From JACKIC01 sp964543795 (GTDB lineage Bacteria > Planctomycetota > UBA1135 > UBA2386): a stretch of 64,000 bases of DNA. Below, piece by piece: positions 10,119 through 18,329 of this stretch (its first letter is position 1; every line of letters begins with the position of its first letter). The DNA lies in the NCBI GenBank assembly GCA_964543795.1, contig CAZIZN010000002.1, positions 124,001 through 188,000 on the forward strand, read 5' to 3'. A program made the translations under genes and the position numbers. A model generated the notes under the pieces. It did not search any database, had not been told where the DNA came from, and saw only the letters and a program-made list of their open reading frames with translations.

Positions 10119-11515
10119 GCGGCCCGGCTGCCGCCGACGAACGCATCGTCGAGGCCGACGTCGGCGTCGTCGGCGCCGGCCCCGGCGGCATGGCGGCGGC
10201 GACGGCGCTCGCCAGCGCGGGGCTGCGCGTGGTGGTGCTCGACGAAGGGCAACGCGCCGGCGGCCAGATCTTCCGCCAGCTGCCTCTGGGTCTCGACGGC
10301 CATGGCCGGCTCGCCGAGCCGCCGAGCCATCACCGCGGCCACGAGCTGCTCGCCGAGTTCGAGCGCGCGGGCGTGCACGTGCGCCACGGTGCGACCGTCT
10401 GGGACGCGCGGCCCGGCCGGCTCTGGTTCGAACAGGACGGGGCGAGCTGGCTCGTGCGTTGCCAGCGCATCGTGCTCGCACCGGGCGCCTACGACCGCGT
10501 CGTGCCGTTCCCGGGCTGGACCTTGCCCGGCGTGTTCACGGCCGGTGCCCTGCAGGTGATGGTGCGCGGGTTCGGCGTCGTGCCCGGCACGCGCGCGCTC
10601 GTCGTCGGTTCGGGGCCGCTGCTGCTGCCGACCGTGACCTCGCTGCGCAGCGCGGGCGTGCAGGTCGTCGCCGCGCTCGAGGCCGGTTCGCGCTGGCGCG
10701 CGCTGCGCACGCTGCCGGCCGTGCTCGGCAACCGCGCGCGTCGCCGCGAGGCGCTCTGGTACGGCCGCCAGTTGCTCGCCGCCGGCGTGCGGCTGCGCTG
10801 GGGCTGGACCGTGTTCGGCTGCGAAGGCGACGGCCGCGTCCAGCGCGTCGTGATCGGCAAGGTCGATGCCGACGGTGCGCCCCGGCGCGGCACCGCGCGC
10901 ACGATCGAGGTCGACGTCGTCGGCGCGGGCTTCGGGCTCGTGCCGTCGATCGAGATCGGTCTGCACCTCGGTTGTGCCGTGCGCTGGGACGCCGCGCGCG
11001 GCGGCCATCACCTCGTCGTCGACGCCGCGCAGGGCACCTCGGTGCCGGGAGTGTTCGCGGCCGGCGAGATCTGCGGCATCGGCGGCGCCGAGGTGGCGAT
11101 GGCCGAAGGCGAACTGGCCGCTGCCGCGATCCTGCACGAACTGCGCGGTGCGCCGATCCCCGACGGCGCGCGCGCGGCCGCCGCGGCCGAACGCCGCGCC
11201 GCCGATGCGATGCTGCGCGCGTTCGCGCCCCTGCCGGGGCTGTCGCAGCTGGCCGCGGACGACACGATCGTCTGCCGCTGCGAGGACGTGCCGCTGTCGC
11301 GCGCGCGCGCTGCCGCGGCGCTGCACGGCAGTTCGTTCCGCGCGATCAAGCTGGGCTGCCGCGCCGGCATGGGGCCGTGCCAGGGTCGCATCTGCGGACC
11401 GTCGCTGCAGGCGCTCGCGTGCGACCGCAGCGGGTTGGCGGGGGACCTGCCGGTCGTGCAGGTGCCGCTCAAGCCCGTGGCGACGGCGACGATCCTCGAT
11501 GCGCCCGTCGTGTGA
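10115..11515 (+). CDS. NAD(P)/FAD-dependent oxidoreductase with BFD-like Fe-S domain (alpha subunit)
   Basis: The 466-residue product has an N-terminal FAD motif VGAGPGGMAAATALA (about residues 18-32) with the GGQIFRQ sequence typical of HcnB and D-hydroxyproline dehydrogenase alpha subunits. A second nucleotide-binding region follows near residue 160 (ALVVGSGPLLLPTV), then a C-terminal BFD-like 2Fe-2S domain: CRCEDVPLS and, about 30 residues on, GCRAGMGPCQGRICGP. GGAGG at 10104-10108 serves the GTG at 10115. With its two neighbours it forms a complete three-subunit dehydrogenase of the HcnABC/LhpBEF kind. Without adjacent epimerase, transporter or regulator genes the substrate stays open. 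Confidence 0.88.
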   Translation: MSGPAAADERIVEADVGVVGAGPGGMAAATALASAGLRVVVLDEGQRAGGQIFRQLPLGLDGHGRLAEPPSHHRGHELLAEFERAGVHVRHGATVWDARPGRLWFEQDGASWLVRCQRIVLAPGAYDRVVPFPGWTLPGVFTAGALQVMVRGFGVVPGTRALVVGSGPLLLPTVTSLRSAGVQVVAALEAGSRWRALRTLPAVLGNRARRREALWYGRQLLAAGVRLRWGWTVFGCEGDGRVQRVVIGKVDADGAPRRGTARTIEVDVVGAGFGLVPSIEIGLHLGCAVRWDAARGGHHLVVDAAQGTSVPGVFAAGEICGIGGAEVAMAEGELAAAAILHELRGAPIPDGARAAAAAERRAADAMLRAFAPLPGLSQLAADDTIVCRCEDVPLSRARAAAALHGSSFRAIKLGCRAGMGPCQGRICGPSLQALACDRSGLAGDLPVVQVPLKPVATATILDAPVV

Positions 11516-11728
11516 CGGTGCGGCGCACCGAGCGTCTCCGATCGAGGCGATGCGCCCGAACAGCGGAGGGTCGCGGGGTTCGCCGACCGCGCCGTCGGGA
11601 AACGCCGTCGTGCACGTCGCCAAGGGCGCGAGCTTCCGGCGGCAAGTCGCGCATCGGTCTGTGACCCGCGCCGACCCGCTGCGGCGGGCCCGGCGAGCCG
11701 AGGCAGCGGCCCGACTTCCCGCTCCGGC

Positions 11729-11737
11729 TGCTATAAG
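11729..11737 (+). promoter_or_regulatory. Extended -10 element TGCTATAAG, near-leaderless start
   Basis: TGC followed by TATAAG sits 9 bases before the ATG at 11747, so transcription would begin only a few bases upstream of the start codon. No -35 hexamer is evident. The same TGCTA context recurs before three other genes in the window. The 231-bp gap 11516-11746 holds nothing else I can recognise. Confidence 0.4.
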
Positions 11738-11746
11738 CGCAGCACG

Positions 11747-12499
11747 ATGCCGACTCGTCTCCTCGCTGCGCCCCTCCTGCCTCTCCTGCTGACTGCCTGC
11801 GCCACCGCGCCGACCGAGCCCGCCCCGCAGGCGCCGCCCGCGGTTGCCGCGGAGGCGCCGAAGAAGCCCGAGGCGTCCGCCGAGGACGCGGCGGCGAAGA
11901 AGGCGGAGCAGCAGAAGGAGCTCGACAAGAAGCGCCGCGAGCTGCGTTACGCGCGCGCCGAGCTGGAGCCGGCCGCGATGGAGCGCCGCCTGCACACGAT
12001 GGCGACCGAGACCTCGCTGCGCGAGACCGCCGCGGCGCTCGAGGACGCGCGGGTCGACCTCACGGTGTTCCGCACGTCGGTCAAGCCGCGCGAACTGGAG
12101 GACAAGCGCATCGGCCTCGACGGCCGCGTGCACCGCGCCGACCACGCCAAGGACGAACTCGCGGAGCTGACCGCGATGTACGAGGCCGACGAGTTCGCCA
12201 AGGTGACCAAGGAGCTGGTGCTGAAGCGCGGCCGCCGCGAACTGGAGATCGCCGAACGCAGTCTCGCGGTGGCGCGGCAGGAGTTCGAACACTTCGAGAA
12301 GCACGAGTTGCCCAAACGCGAGCACGAACTCGAACGCAAGGTCGAGGCCGCCGAGCACGCGCGCAAGAAGGCCGAACTCGAGGCGCAGAAGCGCCAGGTC
12401 GAGGACGAGATCGCGGCCGCCAAGGCGAAGGACCGCATCGAGGAGCTGGAGCGCGACATCGCCGAGCTCGAGCAGAAGCTCGCGAAGGGCGGCTCGTGA
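11747..12499 (+). CDS. Coiled-coil lipoprotein
   Basis: The 250-residue product has a lipoprotein signal (hydrophobic stretch then LLTAC, Cys at about residue 19), a short Pro/Ala-rich linker and then about 190 residues of almost uninterrupted charged heptad-like sequence rich in Glu, Lys, Arg and Ala (for example KKAEQQKELDKKRRELRYA and ELERDIAELEQKL). This is a long coiled coil anchored by lipid to a membrane, probably periplasmic. No enzyme motif is seen. Similar coiled-coil lipoproteins act as structural or scaffold proteins, but no function can be assigned. It overlaps the start of the next gene by 4 nt. Confidence 0.7.
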   Translation: MPTRLLAAPLLPLLLTACATAPTEPAPQAPPAVAAEAPKKPEASAEDAAAKKAEQQKELDKKRRELRYARAELEPAAMERRLHTMATETSLRETAAALEDARVDLTVFRTSVKPRELEDKRIGLDGRVHRADHAKDELAELTAMYEADEFAKVTKELVLKRGRRELEIAERSLAVARQEFEHFEKHELPKREHELERKVEAAEHARKKAELEAQKRQVEDEIAAAKAKDRIEELERDIAELEQKLAKGGS

Positions 12500-13707
12500 G
12501 GCGGTGCGCGGCGGTGGTGCTGGTCGCGGCGGTGTGCGGCGCGGGCCTGCCGGCAGCCGGCCGATGCACGCCGCATCCGGCGCAGCAGGAATCGCCGACG
12601 CAATCGTCGCCACAGGAACCACTGCCACAGGAACCGTCGCCGCAGGATCGGTCGACGCGCGAGGCCGCGCTCGCCGGCGTGGACAAGGCGCTCGCGTTCT
12701 TCGTCGCGACGCAGCACGCCGACGGCAGCTGGGGCACGAAGTCGTGCGACACGACGCTCGAGATGGTGTTCGCGGTCGAGACGCACTACGCGTGGGCGGT
12801 CGCGGCGCACTCGCTCGCGACGATGGCGCTGCTGCGCGCGCCGGAGACGCCCGAACGGCGGCAGGCGCTCGACAAGGCCGTGGGCTGGCTCGTGAACTGC
12901 CGGATGACGCAGCGCGGGTCGAACTGGGACAACGACGCGGTCTGGGGCTGGCTCTACGGCACGGTCGCCTCGGTGGCGGTGGCGCAGGACCCGCGCTTCC
13001 AGACCGACCAATGGCGGGGGCCGGTGCACGCGCGCGGCCGCGAGTTCGTCGGCTGGCTGGCGAAGAACCAGGAGCCGCTCGGCGGCTTCGGCTACTACGA
13101 CGACCCGCCGTGGACGCGGCGGCCGAAGTGGGGCACGAGCTTCTCGACCGCGGCGGTGGTGCCGGCACTCGGCGCGGCGATGGATCTCGGCTGGCTCGAC
13201 GACCCGGCGGTGCGCGATCGGGCGGCCGACTACGTGCGGCGCTGCCGTCTGCCGAACGGCGCCTACTCGTACGACCTCACACCGGTGCCGCGCATCAGCG
13301 GCGGCGAACACATCAACCAGGTGAAGGGCAGCCTCGGCCGCATCCAGGCGTGCCATTGGGCGCTGCGTGCGGCGGGCGACGTGTCGGTGACGGATGCGCG
13401 GCTGCGCACCGGCATCGAGCAGTTCTTCGAGCACCACCGCTTCCTGCACATCGCGCGCATGCGGCCGATCCCGCACGAGGCCTACTACGCCAACGCGGGC
13501 TACTTCTTCTACTTCGGCCACTTCTACTGCGCGCTGGCGATCGAGATGCTGCCGGCGGGGGAGCGCGAAGCGTGGCGCGGCAAGCTGCGGCAGAAGGTGC
13601 TGGAGACGCAGCGCAAGGACGGCACCTACTGCGACTTCCTCGACAGCAGCTACATGATCGTGTCGAGCACGGCCTACGCGACGCTGGCGCTGCTGGCGGG
13701 GGTGTGA
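12496..13707 (+). CDS. Secreted prenyltransferase/squalene-oxidase repeat protein
   Basis: The 403-residue product starts with a signal peptide, then a short repetitive linker of Pro-Gln-Glu units (about residues 28-52). An alpha-toroid-like domain resembling squalene-hopene cyclase repeats follows: QHADGSWG (QW-like motif, about residue 75), GWLVNC, LGGFGYYDD, LPNGAYSYD and YFFYFGHFYCALA. The DxDD catalytic motif of class II terpene cyclases is not present, so this is probably a binding or structural relative rather than a cyclase; that family is frequent in planctomycetes. The GTG start overlaps the stop of the coiled-coil lipoprotein gene, suggesting the two products work together at the cell surface. 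Confidence 0.75.
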   Translation: MRRCAAVVLVAAVCGAGLPAAGRCTPHPAQQESPTQSSPQEPLPQEPSPQDRSTREAALAGVDKALAFFVATQHADGSWGTKSCDTTLEMVFAVETHYAWAVAAHSLATMALLRAPETPERRQALDKAVGWLVNCRMTQRGSNWDNDAVWGWLYGTVASVAVAQDPRFQTDQWRGPVHARGREFVGWLAKNQEPLGGFGYYDDPPWTRRPKWGTSFSTAAVVPALGAAMDLGWLDDPAVRDRAADYVRRCRLPNGAYSYDLTPVPRISGGEHINQVKGSLGRIQACHWALRAAGDVSVTDARLRTGIEQFFEHHRFLHIARMRPIPHEAYYANAGYFFYFGHFYCALAIEMLPAGEREAWRGKLRQKVLETQRKDGTYCDFLDSSYMIVSSTAYATLALLAGV

Positions 13708-13740
13708 CGGGCTGGGGGTGGTGATCGCGCACCGCCGCTC

Positions 13741-14781
13741 CTACGCACCCAGATGCCGCCGGATCGCCGCGCACAGCGGCGCGATCGCCGCATCGTCGCC
13801 GCGGCGTGCCTCGAGCGCGCCGAGCACCGCCGCCGCGCGCGACCGATCGGCCAGCAAGAACAGCAGGTCGCCGATCGTGCGACACGCCCAGTCGTTCGTC
13901 TCGACCCCCCAGTCCGGCGGCGCGTCGAGCGCGGCCAGCGCGTCGTCGAGCGCTGCGGACACTTCGCCGCGGTGGCGCAGCCACTGCGCGCGGTGCAGCA
14001 GGAACAGCCGCGAATCGGCGGCGTCGGCCACCGGCTGCGGGGCCGGCGCGGCCGCGGCGCGTGCGCGCAGCAGCGGCAGCAGCGCTGCGAGCCGCGCATG
14101 CTCGGCGATGTAGTCGCCGGGCGGCGGCGACACCTTCTGCATGCCCAGCCAGTCCGCGGTCAGAGGGGCCACGCCGAGGAACGCGAACAACCGCGGCCAC
14201 GCCTGCCCCGTCGCGATGTCGGCGTCGTAGTCGAGGTCGAGCACACGCCGCCCCGGCCGCAGCGTGTCGACGAGCCGGTGGCAGGCCACGCAGTCGGCGA
14301 CGTAGTGCGCGAGTTCGTCGTCGGTGATCCGGACCGGTGCCGGCGCGGCGGGCCGCGGCGCGTCGCCGCGGCGGTGCCAGACCTCGAGCTGCAGCGCGCG
14401 GCGCAGCGAGCCGAACTGGGCGACGAGGTCCTGCCGATGCACCACGACGAGGTCGAGGTCCGGCGCGTGCGCGGCGAGACAGGCGACCATGCGCGCCGTG
14501 TGCGCCACGGTCGGCAGCGCCGTCTTCATGCCGACCGCCTTCGCGCCTTCGCGGCGTCCGGCGACGTGGTCGAAGACCGCGCCGAAGCTCGCCGTTCGTG
14601 CGGCGGCGGTCTCGCCGCGATGGTTCGTGCCGGCGACGACGCCCGCGAACAGGGCCGTGTGGATCTCTTCTCGGGGCACGAGGACCTCGGGGTGCCCGGC
14701 CAGCGCGGCGAGCGTCACCGANNNNNNNNNNGTGCCGCTGCGCTGCAGGCCGACGACGAGGAACCGGCGGGGCGTGGTCAC
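13741..14781 (-). CDS. Sulfotransferase family protein, interrupted by assembly gap
   Basis: The product begins MTTPRRFLVVGLQRSGT, the 5'-phosphosulfate-binding loop of PAPS-dependent sulfotransferases (consensus xxRSGTS/T), followed by TLAALAGHPEVLVPREE. The 3'-phosphate site region is plausible around VVVHRQDLVAQFGSLRRA. The GTG at 14781 is preceded by AAGGAGGG, a strong ribosome-binding site. Ten Ns at 14722-14731 fall right after the loop, but the frame stays open across them. The C-terminal 110 residues are Ala/Arg-rich and helical and differ from the catalytic core. It is convergent with the upstream repeat protein gene and divergent from aroF. The sulfate acceptor is unknown. Confidence 0.8.
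   Translation of the reverse strand: MTTPRRFLVVGLQRSGXXXXSVTLAALAGHPEVLVPREEIHTALFAGVVAGTNHRGETAAARTASFGAVFDHVAGRREGAKAVGMKTALPTVAHTARMVACLAAHAPDLDLVVVHRQDLVAQFGSLRRALQLEVWHRRGDAPRPAAPAPVRITDDELAHYVADCVACHRLVDTLRPGRRVLDLDYDADIATGQAWPRLFAFLGVAPLTADWLGMQKVSPPPGDYIAEHARLAALLPLLRARAAAAPAPQPVADAADSRLFLLHRAQWLRHRGEVSAALDDALAALDAPPDWGVETNDWACRTIGDLLFLLADRSRAAAVLGALEARRGDDAAIAPLCAAIRRHLGA
14722..14731. other. Assembly gap (10 Ns) inside the sulfotransferase gene
   Basis: Ten undetermined bases interrupt the codons after Arg-Ser-Gly-Thr. Ten is a common placeholder length in scaffolds, so the true number of missing bases is not known. Confidence 0.98.
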
Positions 14782-14916
14782 GCCCTCCTTCTTACCGGTC
14801 CGCCCGCCACCCGGGACACCACGTGCCGGCGGGTGCCGGCGCACCGCGATTGACCACCCCTGCCCGCCGCCCTATCGTCCCCCGGCTTTTCGCGGCCCCA
14901 GAACGACCCCGGACAC

Positions 14917-15810
14917 GTGCGGAAGACGGTTTCCCTAGGCAACGGACTCTCCATCGGCGGCGACGGCTTCGTCGTCATGGCGGGACCGTGCGCAGTCGAG
15001 TCGCACGAGCAGCTGATGATCGTCGCCGAGGCGGTCGCGGCCGCCGGCGCCGCGGTGCTGCGCGGCGGCGCGTTCAAGCCGCGCACCTCGCCGAAGTCGT
15101 TCCAGGGGCTCGGTGAGGCGGGCCTGCACCTGCTCGCCGCGGCGTCGCGCCGCACCGGCCTGCCCGTGGTGACCGAGGTCATGGACCCGCGCGACGTCGA
15201 CCTCGTCGCCGAGCACGCCGCGATCCTGCAGATCGGCAGCCGCAACATGCAGAACTTCCCGCTGTTGCGCGAGGTCGGCCGGCAGCGCAAGGCGGTCCTG
15301 CTCAAGCGCGGCGCGGCGGCGACGATCGATGAGCTGCTGCTCGCGGCGGACTACATCCTGCAGGAGGGCAACGCCGAGGTGATCCTCTGCGAACGCGGCG
15401 TCCGGAGTTTCGACCCGACGACGCGCTACCTGCTCGACCTGGCCGCCGTGCCGGTGCTGAAGAGCCGCTCCGACCTGCCCGTGATCGTCGATCCGAGCCA
15501 CGGCACGGGGGCCGCACACCTCGTGGCGCCGATGGCGAAGGCAGCCCTCGCGGCCGGGGCCGACGGGCTCCTGATCGAGGTGCACGCCACACCCGAGCAG
15601 GCCCTCTGCGACGGCAAGCAGGCGCTGCGGCCCGCGGATTTCGCGCAGCTCGCGGCGGAATTGCGTCGGCTCGTTCCCTTGTGTGGTCGCCGCTGGTGCG
15701 GGCCGGTGCCGGCCGGTGCCGTGCCGACGGGCACAGCGGCGTTCGACGCGGGGGCCCGTGGACCGGGCCCGCTCGTCTCGCTCCCGAAGTTGTCCGAGGA
15801 ACCCACGTGA
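14917..15810 (+). CDS. aroF: 3-deoxy-7-phosphoheptulonate synthase (DAHP synthase, AroF/AroG I-beta type)
   Basis: This enzyme condenses phosphoenolpyruvate with erythrose 4-phosphate in the first step of aromatic amino acid synthesis. The 297-residue product shows the I-beta core: MAGPCAVESHEQL (residues 20-32), GGAFKPRTSPKSFQG, TEVMDPRD, LQIGSRNMQNFPLL, ILCERGVRSFD, VDPSHGTG and the late GADGLLIEVH. There is no N-terminal regulatory FYFE or ACT domain. After ELRRLVPL the frame runs on for about 40 Gly/Pro/Ala-rich residues not expected in the family, ending in a 4-nt overlap with tpiA. It heads an operon-like run through to the PrmA-like gene. Confidence 0.93.
   Translation: MRKTVSLGNGLSIGGDGFVVMAGPCAVESHEQLMIVAEAVAAAGAAVLRGGAFKPRTSPKSFQGLGEAGLHLLAAASRRTGLPVVTEVMDPRDVDLVAEHAAILQIGSRNMQNFPLLREVGRQRKAVLLKRGAAATIDELLLAADYILQEGNAEVILCERGVRSFDPTTRYLLDLAAVPVLKSRSDLPVIVDPSHGTGAAHLVAPMAKAALAAGADGLLIEVHATPEQALCDGKQALRPADFAQLAAELRRLVPLCGRRWCGPVPAGAVPTGTAAFDAGARGPGPLVSLPKLSEEPT
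15752..15770 (+). promoter_or_regulatory. Perfect 7-bp hairpin in the aroF tail, upstream of tpiA
   Basis: GGGCCCG (15752-15758) and CGGGCCC (15764-15770) can pair around a 5-base loop, 36 bp before the tpiA GTG. There is no T tract. It could be a pause or attenuation structure between aroF and tpiA, or chance in very GC-rich DNA. Confidence 0.3.
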
Positions 15811-16577
15811 CGAACCGCGCTCGCAAGCCCTACATCGCCGGCAACTGGAAGATGAACCTCGACCGGCTCAAGTCGCTCGACCTCGTGAAGACGGTCAAGG
15901 GGCGGCTCGGCGACGGGGGCGACCGCGAGGTCGGGTTCTTCGTGCCGTCGATCTACCTCGCCGACGTGAGCGCCGTGGCGCAGGGTTCGCCGCTCGGCGT
16001 GGGCGGGCAGAACATCTGGTACGAGAACAACGGCGCCTTCACCGGCGAACTGGCGCCGCGCATGCTGCGCGAGGTCGGCGCCGACCGCGTGCTGATCGGC
16101 CACAGCGAGCGCCGGCATCTGTTCCACGAGCCCGACGAGTGGATGGGCAAGAAGCTGCGCGCCGCGCTCGACGCCGATCTGCTGCCGATCTACTGCATCG
16201 GCGAGACGCTCGACGAGCGCAAGGCGAACAAGACCGACCGCGTGCTCAAGAAGCAGCTCGAGACGGGCTTCGACCGGGCGCGCGCCGAGGACGGCCATCG
16301 CATCACGGTCGCCTACGAGCCGGTCTGGGCGATCGGCACCGGCGAGACGGCGACGACCGAACAGGCCGACCAGGCCCACAAGACGATCCGCCGCTGGATC
16401 GCGCAGCGGCTCGGCGACGCGACGGCGAACCTGATCCGGATCCTCTACGGCGGCAGCGTCAAACCCGACAACGCCAAGGCGCTCATGGCCCTCGAGAGCG
16501 TCGACGGTCTGCTGGTCGGCGGCGCCAGCCTGCAGGCCGAGACCTTCCTTCCCATCATCGAATACGACAAGAGCTGA
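15807..16577 (+). CDS. tpiA: Triose-phosphate isomerase
   Basis: The enzyme interconverts dihydroxyacetone phosphate and glyceraldehyde 3-phosphate in glycolysis. The 256-residue length is normal. Catalytic residues are visible: Lys in AGNWKMN (about residue 13), His in IGHSERR, and Glu in AYEPVWAIGTG, with the phosphate-binding ILYGGSVKPDN and LVGGASL blocks. GAGGA at 15796-15800 precedes the GTG start at 15807, which overlaps the aroF stop (GTGA). The order tpiA-secG is common in bacteria. Confidence 0.97.
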   Translation: MTNRARKPYIAGNWKMNLDRLKSLDLVKTVKGRLGDGGDREVGFFVPSIYLADVSAVAQGSPLGVGGQNIWYENNGAFTGELAPRMLREVGADRVLIGHSERRHLFHEPDEWMGKKLRAALDADLLPIYCIGETLDERKANKTDRVLKKQLETGFDRARAEDGHRITVAYEPVWAIGTGETATTEQADQAHKTIRRWIAQRLGDATANLIRILYGGSVKPDNAKALMALESVDGLLVGGASLQAETFLPIIEYDKS

Positions 16578-16581
16578 TGCC

Positions 16582-16598
16582 GGGCGCCTTCGGCGCCC
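16582..16598 (+). terminator. GC-rich hairpin with TTC loop between tpiA and secG
   Basis: GGGCGCC and GGCGCCC form a perfect 7-bp stem closed by TTC, 5 bases after the tpiA stop. No T run follows, so it is more likely a partial terminator or an mRNA-stabilising element than a full stop, given that secG is only 28 bases further on. Confidence 0.35.
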
Positions 16599-16625
16599 CG
16601 CGGGCTCGCGGCTCCTCACCTTCCC

Positions 16626-16856
16626 ATGATCGTCCTCCACTATCTGGCCTGGGTCCTGTTCTTCGTCTCGGCGGTGCTGATGACCGTCGTCGTGCTGCTG
16701 CAGGAGTCCAAGGGCGGCGGTCTCGCCGAAGCCTTCGGCGGCGTCGGCGCCGAGACGTTCGGCGTCAAGACCGGCGGCATCAACCGCTTCACGTTCCTGC
16801 TGGCCGCGGTCTTCTGCGGCTCGGCGATCGTGATCAGCTCGACCTGGAACGCCTGA
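16626..16856 (+). CDS. secG: Preprotein translocase subunit SecG
   Basis: SecG is the small accessory subunit of the SecYEG protein-export channel. The 76-residue product has two transmembrane helices (about residues 3-23 and 55-73) joined by the diagnostic loop LLQESKGGGLAEAFGG and ETFGVKTGGINRFT. The position directly after tpiA is typical. The ATG at 16626 lacks an obvious Shine-Dalgarno sequence. Confidence 0.95.
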   Translation: MIVLHYLAWVLFFVSAVLMTVVVLLQESKGGGLAEAFGGVGAETFGVKTGGINRFTFLLAAVFCGSAIVISSTWNA

Positions 16857-16878
16857 GCGGGCGGCGGCCGCCAACCGC

Positions 16879-17757
16879 GTGGCGCGTGCACCGCACAGCA
16901 TGACGGGCGCCGGCTTCGCGGCCGGCCCGACGGAGCACGGCGATCTGCGCATCGAGATCCGCGCCGTCAACGGCCGCGGGCTGTCGACCAAACTGCGCCT
17001 GCCCGGCGTCTGCGGGGGCTACGAGGCGGCCCTGGAAGAACTGCTGCGCCAGCGGCTCGCGCGCGGCACGGTCGTGTTGATCGTCGAGCGCGTGCAGCAG
17101 CCCATGGCCCTGCCCGACCGCGAGCTCGTGGCGCGCACCGCCGAGGAGATGTGCCGGCTCGCCGACGAACTGCGGCTCGCGCGGCCGAGCCTCGCCGAGG
17201 TGCTGCAGGTGGCGATGGCCGTGCGCGTCGGCGACGCGTCGACGTCGCGGCCGTTGCCGCCGCGGCTCGCGGCGCTCGTCGAGACCGCGCTTTCGGACCT
17301 GCTCGCGCACCGCGAGGCGGACGGCCGCACCACGGTGGCGGCGATGCTGGCGCATCTCGACCGGTTCGGCGAGGAGCTCGCCGTGGTGAAGGAGCGCGCT
17401 CCGCAGCTCGCCGAACGCCATCGCGAACGCCTGCTGCAGCGCGTGCAGGAGTTCGCGGCCGCGCAGTTGCCCGGCGCCGTGCCCGCCGCCGACCTCGTGC
17501 GCGAGGTCGCGCTCTATGCGGACCGCGTCGACGTGGCCGAGGAACTGCAGCGGCTCGACGCGCACCTCGCCGCGATCCGCGCCGTGCTCGGCGGCGGCGG
17601 CGAGACGGGCCGCAAGCTCGAGTTCCTGCTGCAGGAACTCTTGCGCGAGACCAACACCATGGGCTCGAAGTCGCCCGACATCGCGGTGACCCACGCGGCC
17701 GTCGCGATGAAGACCTGCATCGACCGCATGAAGGAGCAGGCGGCCAACCTCGAATGA
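16879..17757 (+). CDS. yicC: YicC family endoribonuclease-like protein
   Basis: The 292-residue product has the N-terminal SMTGAG motif and the C-terminal block GRKLEFLLQELLRETNTMGSKS that define the YicC/YloC family; E. coli YicC is a ribonuclease involved in small-RNA turnover. The conserved EIRAVNGRGL segment near residues 30-40 fits. GTG 16879 gives the usual few residues before MTGAG; ATG 16900 is the alternative start. The stop overlaps the gmk ATG by 4 nt, matching the widespread yicC-gmk pairing. Confidence 0.93.
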   Translation: MARAPHSMTGAGFAAGPTEHGDLRIEIRAVNGRGLSTKLRLPGVCGGYEAALEELLRQRLARGTVVLIVERVQQPMALPDRELVARTAEEMCRLADELRLARPSLAEVLQVAMAVRVGDASTSRPLPPRLAALVETALSDLLAHREADGRTTVAAMLAHLDRFGEELAVVKERAPQLAERHRERLLQRVQEFAAAQLPGAVPAADLVREVALYADRVDVAEELQRLDAHLAAIRAVLGGGGETGRKLEFLLQELLRETNTMGSKSPDIAVTHAAVAMKTCIDRMKEQAANLE

Positions 17758-18329
17758 GCATCGTGCGCGGCAGGCTGGTCGTGATCTCGGGGCCCTCGGG
17801 CGCGGGCAAGACGTCGGTGTGCCGCGCGCTCAAGCAGCATCCCGAGGTCGAGTTCTCGGTGTCCGCGACGACGCGGCCGATGCGACCGGGAGAGCGCGAC
17901 GGCATCGACTACCACTTCCTGTCGCGCGACGACTTCCAGCGGCGCCTCGGCGAGAACCAGTTCCTCGAGTGGGCCACCTACAACGGCAATCTCTACGGCA
18001 CGCCGCGCTGGCCGATGGACGCCGCACTGGCGCGCGGCCGCACGTTCCTCGTCGAGATCGAGGTCAAGGGCACGCGGCAGCTGCGCGAACGCGGCGTACC
18101 CGGGATCTACGTGTTCATCGAGCCGCCGAGCATCGAGGAGCTGCGCGCCCGCCTCGTGCGCCGCGGCGCGAACGGCAGCGACGAGATCGAGCAGCGCGTG
18201 CGCATCGCCGAGGAGGAGATCGCGGCCGCGCGCGAGGACGTCGACGGCGTGCCGCTCTACGACCACACGATCGTCAACAGCGACCTCGACGCGACGATCC
18301 GGACCGTCGAGCGGCTGATCTGGCCATGA
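17754..18329 (+). CDS. gmk: Guanylate kinase
   Basis: Guanylate kinase phosphorylates GMP to GDP with ATP. The 191-residue product is of normal size. The P-loop is ISGPSGAGKTS (about residues 11-21) and the GMP-binding region includes SATTRPMRPGERDGIDYHF and FLEWATYNGNLYGTP. The usual LDID stretch reads VEIEVKGTRQLRE here, with Glu in place of Asp. The ATG overlaps yicC and the stop overlaps coaC. The omega subunit gene (rpoZ), often found right after gmk, is not here. Confidence 0.96.
   Translation: MSIVRGRLVVISGPSGAGKTSVCRALKQHPEVEFSVSATTRPMRPGERDGIDYHFLSRDDFQRRLGENQFLEWATYNGNLYGTPRWPMDAALARGRTFLVEIEVKGTRQLRERGVPGIYVFIEPPSIEELRARLVRRGANGSDEIEQRVRIAEEEIAAAREDVDGVPLYDHTIVNSDLDATIRTVERLIWP

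Noticed and set aside
12588..12650. Tandem repeat in the 5' part of the repeat-protein gene
   Set aside because: It is a short coding repeat of Pro-Gln-Glu units forming a linker, not a separate element.
10022..13168. A very long open frame on the minus strand (over 1000 codons), and similar ones at 148-2871 and 22378-25476
   Set aside because: They are Arg/Ala/Pro-rich, lack any domain, and lie antisense to clear genes; long stop-free antisense frames are expected in DNA this rich in GC.
13708..13740. Possible terminator between the convergent repeat-protein and sulfotransferase genes
   Set aside because: Only short imperfect pairing is available and no T tract is present on either strand.
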